A stretch of 38,264 nt of DNA. Origin: Cyclobacteriaceae bacterium. Lineage in GTDB: Bacteria > Bacteroidota > Bacteroidia > Cytophagales > Cyclobacteriaceae. The stretch spans positions 1 to 38,264 of the forward strand of contig CANGUK010000010.1 of NCBI GenBank assembly GCA_947457095.1. The letters are read 5' to 3'. The notes beneath the pieces were generated by a model that saw only the letters and a program-made list of their open reading frames with translations, had not been told where the DNA came from and ran no database searches. Position 1 is the first letter of the stretch. Each line of letters opens with the position of its first letter. A program made the translations under genes and the position numbers. Positions 34,706-38,264 of this stretch are shown here, one piece after another.

Positions 34706-37102
34706 ATGAAAACAACACTACGCATACTCGGCATCATCTTATTTGTGGTTCTAGCAGCCCTTCTCGGATTTATTTTCTGGAATAGTCCCCAATACGATGG
34801 GGAAGTGCAGATCACTGGATTGACCGAGGAAGTAGACATTCACTTCGATGACTATGGTGTGCCGCATATCTATGCACAAAATGAGGTAGACGCCTACCGC
34901 GCTTTGGGCTACATCCATGCGCAGGAACGCTTGTTTCAATTGGAAATGATGCGCCGCGTGGGTTCGGGCACCCTTGCCGAACTTTTGGGGCCAGATGTAG
35001 TCGAAATCGATCAATTTTTCCATACCCTTGGGATACCCAAGCATGCCAAGGAAAGTAGCAAAGCCTTAGTAGCACAGGGCAATAGTCCCTGGAAAAGTGC
35101 CGCAGAGGCCTACATCGCTGGGGTCAACCAGTTTATCGAGCAAGGCAAACTCCCCGTAGAATACCTACTTCTAGGAAGCAAACCACGCCCCTACACCTTG
35201 GATGACATGCATTCTGTCTTGGGCTACATGTCCTTTTCCTTTGCCATGAGTTTGAAGACGGATCCTTTGGTTACGCAAATTGCACGCAAGTGGGGTCCCG
35301 ATTACCTTGCTTCCCTTGCCGTACAGACGCTTCCTAACCACCACGTCATCCCGGTTAATTACCCCGACTCCTTAGTGGCTGGAGCCAGTGCAGTCAATTC
35401 CAAACTCAGTGCCCTATTGGAAAAACTACCTGCACCTATGTTGGAAGGATCTAACGCCTGGGTGATCTCCGGTAACCGCACCAAATCGGGCAAGGTCCTT
35501 TTTGCAAACGACACGCACATTGGATTTGCTTCTCCATCTGTTTGGTTTGAAGCCCATATCGAATATCCTGGGTACAGCTTTTATGGCAACCACCTTGCAG
35601 GGATTCCTTTTGGCCTGGTAGGACATAGCCGCCACCACAGCGTGGGCTTGACCATGTTTGAAAATGACGATCAGGACTTTTTTGAGGAGAAACTGAATCC
35701 CGCCAATCCGAATGAAATAATTGTTGGGGATTCCATATACCCCATCACCACTCGGACGGAAGTCATTCAAGTCAAAGGACAGCAACCAATTACCTTCCAA
35801 ATCAAGGAAACGGTGCATGGACCGGTAATAAACTCCGTGGTCAAGGAAATTGAAACCATGACTTCGAATCCAGTTTCCTCATGGTGGGTGTACCTACTAG
35901 AGCCTACCCGTGCCTTGGAGGCCGTCTACCAGATCAACCATGCGAGCAGCATGCAAGATGTGGCAGATGCCGCAGCACTTATCCATGCCCCAGGACTCAA
36001 CATCATGTACGGGGATAGTCTGGGCAATATTGCCTGGTGGGCAGCAGCAAAGCTCCCAATTCGAGGAACCGCAGTGCATCCCACAATTTTTGCTGACGGT
36101 TCGGATCCTGCGGCACAACCCCAAGGATGGTACCCATTCACTGAAAACCCACAAAGCATCAATCCCGAATCAGGATTCGTTGCATCGGCCAACAATCAGC
36201 CCGATTCTACCAAATCAGGAATCTTCTTCCCAGGGTACTACTACCCGGGTGAGCGCTGGAATCGAATTGCCAAGACGGTAACTTCCAAAAAAGACTGGAC
36301 CCAAGAATCCCTTGAAGACCTGCAATTGGAAACGATTAATGAAAAATCAGTTCAAAACGCAGACTTCTTACTTGAACAGGTTACCCAAGGGAATTTTGAA
36401 AAATACGAAGATATCCTCGGTGAGCTAGCAGAATGGGAAGGCAACCATGATCTAGCCAATACTGCGCCTACCCTGTACTACAAGTGGCTGTACCATACCC
36501 TCCGCCTAGCCATGGAAGATGAAATCGGCAAAGAAGGATTTGAGAGTTACCTCCAAACCTTCATTATGATTGGTAGCACCTCCCATTTCTTTACGCACGA
36601 GCAAAATAAGTGGTGGGACAAGAAAAATACCAGCACCAAAGAATCACGGGCAGAGATCGTGAGCGAAGCCTTGAAGATTAGTTTGGAGGAACTCACCCAG
36701 CAGTTTGGTGAAAACCAAGGTGATTGGGAATGGGAAAAGGCTGTAACCGTAGAACACCCACACCCCCTAGGTGCCAAGAAGCCGTTGGACAAACTTTTCA
36801 ATGTGCGTACCGAAGCCGTGGAAGCAAATGAGGAATCGGTCAACAAATTGGCTTTCAAATTGAATGGAACCGGAATCTACAAAGTGACTTCAGGACCTGC
36901 CATGCGTATCCTCTTGGACTTTGAGAATGTAGAAGAATCTGTGTCGGTTTTGCCTACCGGAAACTCTGGGAATCGCTTCAGCAAGCACTATGCCGACCAG
37001 AAAGAACTGTATGTAGAAGGCAAGTACCGCCCTCAACTGATGAATAAGGAAGCTATTCTAGATGAAGCGAAAGGAACGTTGAAGTTGATACCGAGGAAAT
37101 AG
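34706..37102 (+). CDS. Penicillin-acylase-family N-terminal nucleophile hydrolase
   Basis: A 798-residue periplasmic enzyme made as one chain and self-cleaved into alpha and beta subunits. The N-terminal hydrophobic segment (residues 6-26) is a signal peptide or anchor. The alpha part has YGVPHIYAQNEVDAYRALGYIHAQERLFQLEMMRR. Cleavage should occur before Ser249 in LEGSNAWVISG, making that Ser the nucleophile; ANDTHIGF and DWTQESLEDLQL follow. Family members split amides of penicillins, acyl-homoserine lactones or lipopeptides; the substrate here is open. A GTAC repeat starts right after the stop codon. Confidence 0.93.
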   Translation: MKTTLRILGIILFVVLAALLGFIFWNSPQYDGEVQITGLTEEVDIHFDDYGVPHIYAQNEVDAYRALGYIHAQERLFQLEMMRRVGSGTLAELLGPDVVEIDQFFHTLGIPKHAKESSKALVAQGNSPWKSAAEAYIAGVNQFIEQGKLPVEYLLLGSKPRPYTLDDMHSVLGYMSFSFAMSLKTDPLVTQIARKWGPDYLASLAVQTLPNHHVIPVNYPDSLVAGASAVNSKLSALLEKLPAPMLEGSNAWVISGNRTKSGKVLFANDTHIGFASPSVWFEAHIEYPGYSFYGNHLAGIPFGLVGHSRHHSVGLTMFENDDQDFFEEKLNPANPNEIIVGDSIYPITTRTEVIQVKGQQPITFQIKETVHGPVINSVVKEIETMTSNPVSSWWVYLLEPTRALEAVYQINHASSMQDVADAAALIHAPGLNIMYGDSLGNIAWWAAAKLPIRGTAVHPTIFADGSDPAAQPQGWYPFTENPQSINPESGFVASANNQPDSTKSGIFFPGYYYPGERWNRIAKTVTSKKDWTQESLEDLQLETINEKSVQNADFLLEQVTQGNFEKYEDILGELAEWEGNHDLANTAPTLYYKWLYHTLRLAMEDEIGKEGFESYLQTFIMIGSTSHFFTHEQNKWWDKKNTSTKESRAEIVSEALKISLEELTQQFGENQGDWEWEKAVTVEHPHPLGAKKPLDKLFNVRTEAVEANEESVNKLAFKLNGTGIYKVTSGPAMRILLDFENVEESVSVLPTGNSGNRFSKHYADQKELYVEGKYRPQLMNKEAILDEAKGTLKLIPRK

Positions 37103-37133
37103 TACTAGTTATCAAATACAATGTAGGAAATAC

Positions 37134-37291
37134 GGATTTGTACAATGTACCAAGTACAAGGTACAATGCAGGAAATACGAGGTACGAGGTACGGAATTGA
37201 AAATATCGAATGCCGAACGTCGAACGCCGAATGTTGAATTGAAACATCCAATTACCCGAATGCCATACTTAGTACTTGGTACAATGTACCT
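37134..37291. repeat. GTAC-heptad element, copy 2
   Basis: The left arm has GTACAAT, GTACCAA, GTACAAG, GTACAAT (37139-37169). The core contains GAGGTACGAGGTACGGAATTG and CGAACGTCGAACGCCGAATG-like blocks (37206-37233). The right arm is inverse heptads (ACTTAGTACTTGGTAC, 37267-37282). The core from about 37190 recurs as the next copy, 201 bp downstream. The whole 37103-37518 gap holds only these repeats. Confidence 0.75.
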
Positions 37292-37356
37292 TCCAAATAC
37301 AGGTTGTATTTCAAAATAAATGAGCAGAATTACCCTACTAACAGAATGTCATACTT

Positions 37357-37500
37357 TGTACTTCGTACATCGTACTTGGTACATTTAAAATACGGAATTG
37401 GAAATATCGAACGTAGAACGCCGAATTTTGAATTGAAACATCCAATTACCCGAATGCCATACTTAGTACTTGCCTGCCTGCCGCAGGCAGGGTACAACAT
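37357..37500. repeat. GTAC-heptad element, copy 3, with an inserted GC-rich palindrome
   Basis: Inverse heptads (37361-37382) lead into a core (37391-37476) that matches the preceding copy at 37190-37276 almost base for base. Where the preceding copy reads ACTTGGTAC, this one reads ACTTG, then the palindrome CCTGCCTG-CCG-CAGGCAG(G) at 37473-37491, then GGTAC. The clean break shows the palindrome to be a recent insertion (or deletion from the other copy). Confidence 0.75.
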
Positions 37501-37518
37501 ACTTGATACTTGATACTC

Positions 37519-37920
37519 ATGCCCAAATCCTACCCCATCCAAAAATCCGAAGAAGAATGGCAAGACCAATTGGATCCCCTTTCCTACCAGGTATTGCGCC
37601 AAAAAGGAACAGAAAGACCCTTCACTGGTGCTTACACGCTCAATAAGGAAACAGGCATCTATTCCTGCAAAGGATGTGGCAACCCCATTTTTCACTCAGA
37701 CTTCAAGTACGACAGCGGCTGCGGTTGGCCAAGTTTCACCCAACCCATCCGTCCAGAAGCCATTGAGGTACACATGGACTACAGCCACTTGATGATCCGA
37801 GAAGAAATCCTTTGTGCATCTTGTGGAGGACACCTAGGTCACAGATTTCCCGATGGTCCCAGCGACCAAGGAGGCATCCGCTATTGCATCAATTCGGTGA
37901 GTATGGAGTTTGGGAAATAG
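37519..37920 (+). CDS. msrB: Peptide-methionine (R)-S-oxide reductase
   Basis: A 133-residue repair enzyme that reduces methionine-R-sulfoxide in proteins. Zinc ligands are Cys50 and Cys53 (CKGC) and Cys99 and Cys102 (CASC); SGCGWPSF holds Cys68; the catalytic Cys123 is in RYCINSVSMEFG. The frame reaches a TTG at 37510, but ATG 37519 gives the family length. There is no signal peptide, so the protein is cytosolic. It is a single gene surrounded on both sides by GTAC-heptad repeats; the right-hand repeat starts directly after its TAG. Confidence 0.96.
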   Translation: MPKSYPIQKSEEEWQDQLDPLSYQVLRQKGTERPFTGAYTLNKETGIYSCKGCGNPIFHSDFKYDSGCGWPSFTQPIRPEAIEVHMDYSHLMIREEILCASCGGHLGHRFPDGPSDQGGIRYCINSVSMEFGK

Positions 37921-38086
37921 TACATTGTACAAAGTACAAAGTACAAAGTACAAGGTACAAAGTATCTTAAAAAATGCAGTTTGGGTTCCAAAATGAGATA
38001 GTAGAATTAACCTGCTAGTACAATCCCCTACTTGGTACTTTGTACTTCGTACTTGGTACAAAATAGTTGTACTTCGTACAAAAATC
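37921..38086. repeat. GTAC-heptad element, copy 4
   Basis: The left arm is five near-perfect heptads (GTACAAA x3, GTACAAG, GTACAAA, 37927-37961), starting right after the msrB stop. The right arm is inverse heptads (TACTTGG, TACTTTG, TACTTCG, TACTTGG, 38030-38057) and a final TTGTACTTCGTACAA (38067-38081). The core lacks the CGAACGCCGAA block. The sequence AGTAGAATTAACCTGCTAGTAC resembles AGCAGAATTACCCTACTAAC at 37324, so msrB sits between related repeats. Confidence 0.7.
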
Positions 38087-38095
38087 TTATATTTG
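38067..38095 (+). promoter_or_regulatory. Promoter of the histidine leader
   Basis: TATATTTG (38088-38095) matches the TAnnTTTG box exactly, and TTG (38067-38069) lies 18 nt upstream, the usual Bacteroidota spacing. The TTG is part of the last GTAC repeat unit. Transcription should begin near 38100-38103, at or almost at the leader ATG. Confidence 0.7.
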
Positions 38096-38103
38096 CTCTT
38101 GAA

Positions 38104-38187
38104 ATGAAAAACACAGCAGCAAATCTTATTTTTTCTCTGCCAGCACAGGTGCACCACCTGTTGCATCATTTCCATCATTCCTTTTGA
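38104..38187 (+). CDS. Histidine operon leader peptide (HisL-like)
   Basis: A 27-codon ORF, MKNTAANLIFSLPAQV followed by a His-rich tail: codons 17, 18, 21, 22, 24 and 25 are His (HHLLHHFHHSF), then TGA. Six His in nine codons is the hallmark of translational-attenuation control of histidine biosynthesis, as in enterobacterial hisL. It stands right behind an exact promoter, and no other gene follows before the window ends; hisG or another his gene is therefore expected just to the right. CAGGTG/CACCTG (38146-38160) can fold inside the coding region as the pause hairpin. The start lies within a few bases of the predicted transcript 5' end. Confidence 0.8.
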   Translation: MKNTAANLIFSLPAQVHHLLHHFHHSF

Positions 38188-38264
38188 TAGGAAGATACAT
38201 ACACCCACCCCGGTGCCGCTGATGATAGGGATTCGGCCAGTCACCACCCCTTCATTCAATTAGT
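38188..38264 (+). promoter_or_regulatory. Histidine attenuator region, cut by the window end
   Basis: After the leader stop, complementary blocks appear: GCCG with CGGC and the flanking GGTG with CACC (about 38211-38248), and GATGAT, able to pair with ATCAT in the His codons. These are the parts expected for alternative stems. The terminator U-tract, if present, is beyond 38264, so the switch cannot be fully drawn. Confidence 0.45.

Noticed and set aside
37330-37695. A 121-codon minus-strand ORF over the start of msrB
   Set aside because: Half is repeat sequence and half is antisense to the clear MsrB reading frame.
37834-38259. A 141-codon minus-strand ORF over the msrB end and the right-edge repeat
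   Set aside because: Its sequence is translated GTAC repeat (RSTKYQV, LYFVLCTLY patterns) and it opposes the msrB gene and the histidine leader.

Overview
The window looks like a chromosomal segment from an aerobic, probably marine member of the Bacteroidota, closest in feel to the Cytophagales/Cyclobacteriaceae. The signs are a type IX secretion (T9SS) C-terminal sorting domain, promoters of the TTG / TAnnTTTG kind, few Shine-Dalgarno sites, DUF2490 and DUF5777 outer-membrane proteins, a flavobacterial-type proteorhodopsin and an amino-acid-lipid acyltransferase pair. I cannot name the species.

Layout: 1-3.9 kb has the end of a T9SS cargo gene, a rhodanese, a GTAC-heptad repeat element, and a HAD phosphatase/site-2 protease pair. 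3.98-4.73 kb is a tRNA(CAT) followed by two copies of its 3' half in which the anticodon loop is replaced by a GC-rich hairpin; a small GIY-YIG nuclease gene sits between the copies. 4.8-6.8 kb is a YceI/DUF5777/Rieske operon. 7.0-14.4 kb is an inorganic-carbon uptake locus: DUF2490 protein, SulP permease, DabB, DabA, preceded by a three-hairpin leader and a small secreted protein. 14.6-19 kb has DJ-1/PfpI, an ABM-fold protein, a thioesterase, pncA-pncB (NAD salvage) and an EamA transporter. 19-26 kb is housekeeping (peroxiredoxin, LolD-like ATPase, sucC, tRNA-Arg, ppk1, gyrB). 26.5-29.4 kb is a proteorhodopsin-crtY-blh cluster: pump, lycopene cyclase and beta-carotene cleavage enzyme, so the last steps to retinal are encoded beside the opsin. 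29.3-31.5 kb is a CoA-binding protein with a GlsB/GlsA-like lipid pair. 31.6-37.1 kb has an SDR, a methyltransferase, a class-III aminotransferase and a penicillin-acylase-family hydrolase. 37.1-38.26 kb has repeat elements around msrB and, at the right edge, a His-rich leader peptide with its own promoter, implying that a histidine operon begins just outside the window.

The most distinctive observations are: (1) the tandem GIY-YIG/tRNA-half array, which looks like a small tRNA-targeting mobile module; (2) the histidine leader peptide with a near-leaderless start; (3) the hairpin leader before dabA; (4) a perfect terminator between the opsin and crtY that could set their expression ratio; (5) an interspersed element family built on inverted GTACAAA heptads, often touching stop codons. 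A light-driven proton pump and a DAB bicarbonate system lie about 13 kb apart, so light energy and carbon uptake could be linked physiologically; that is inference.
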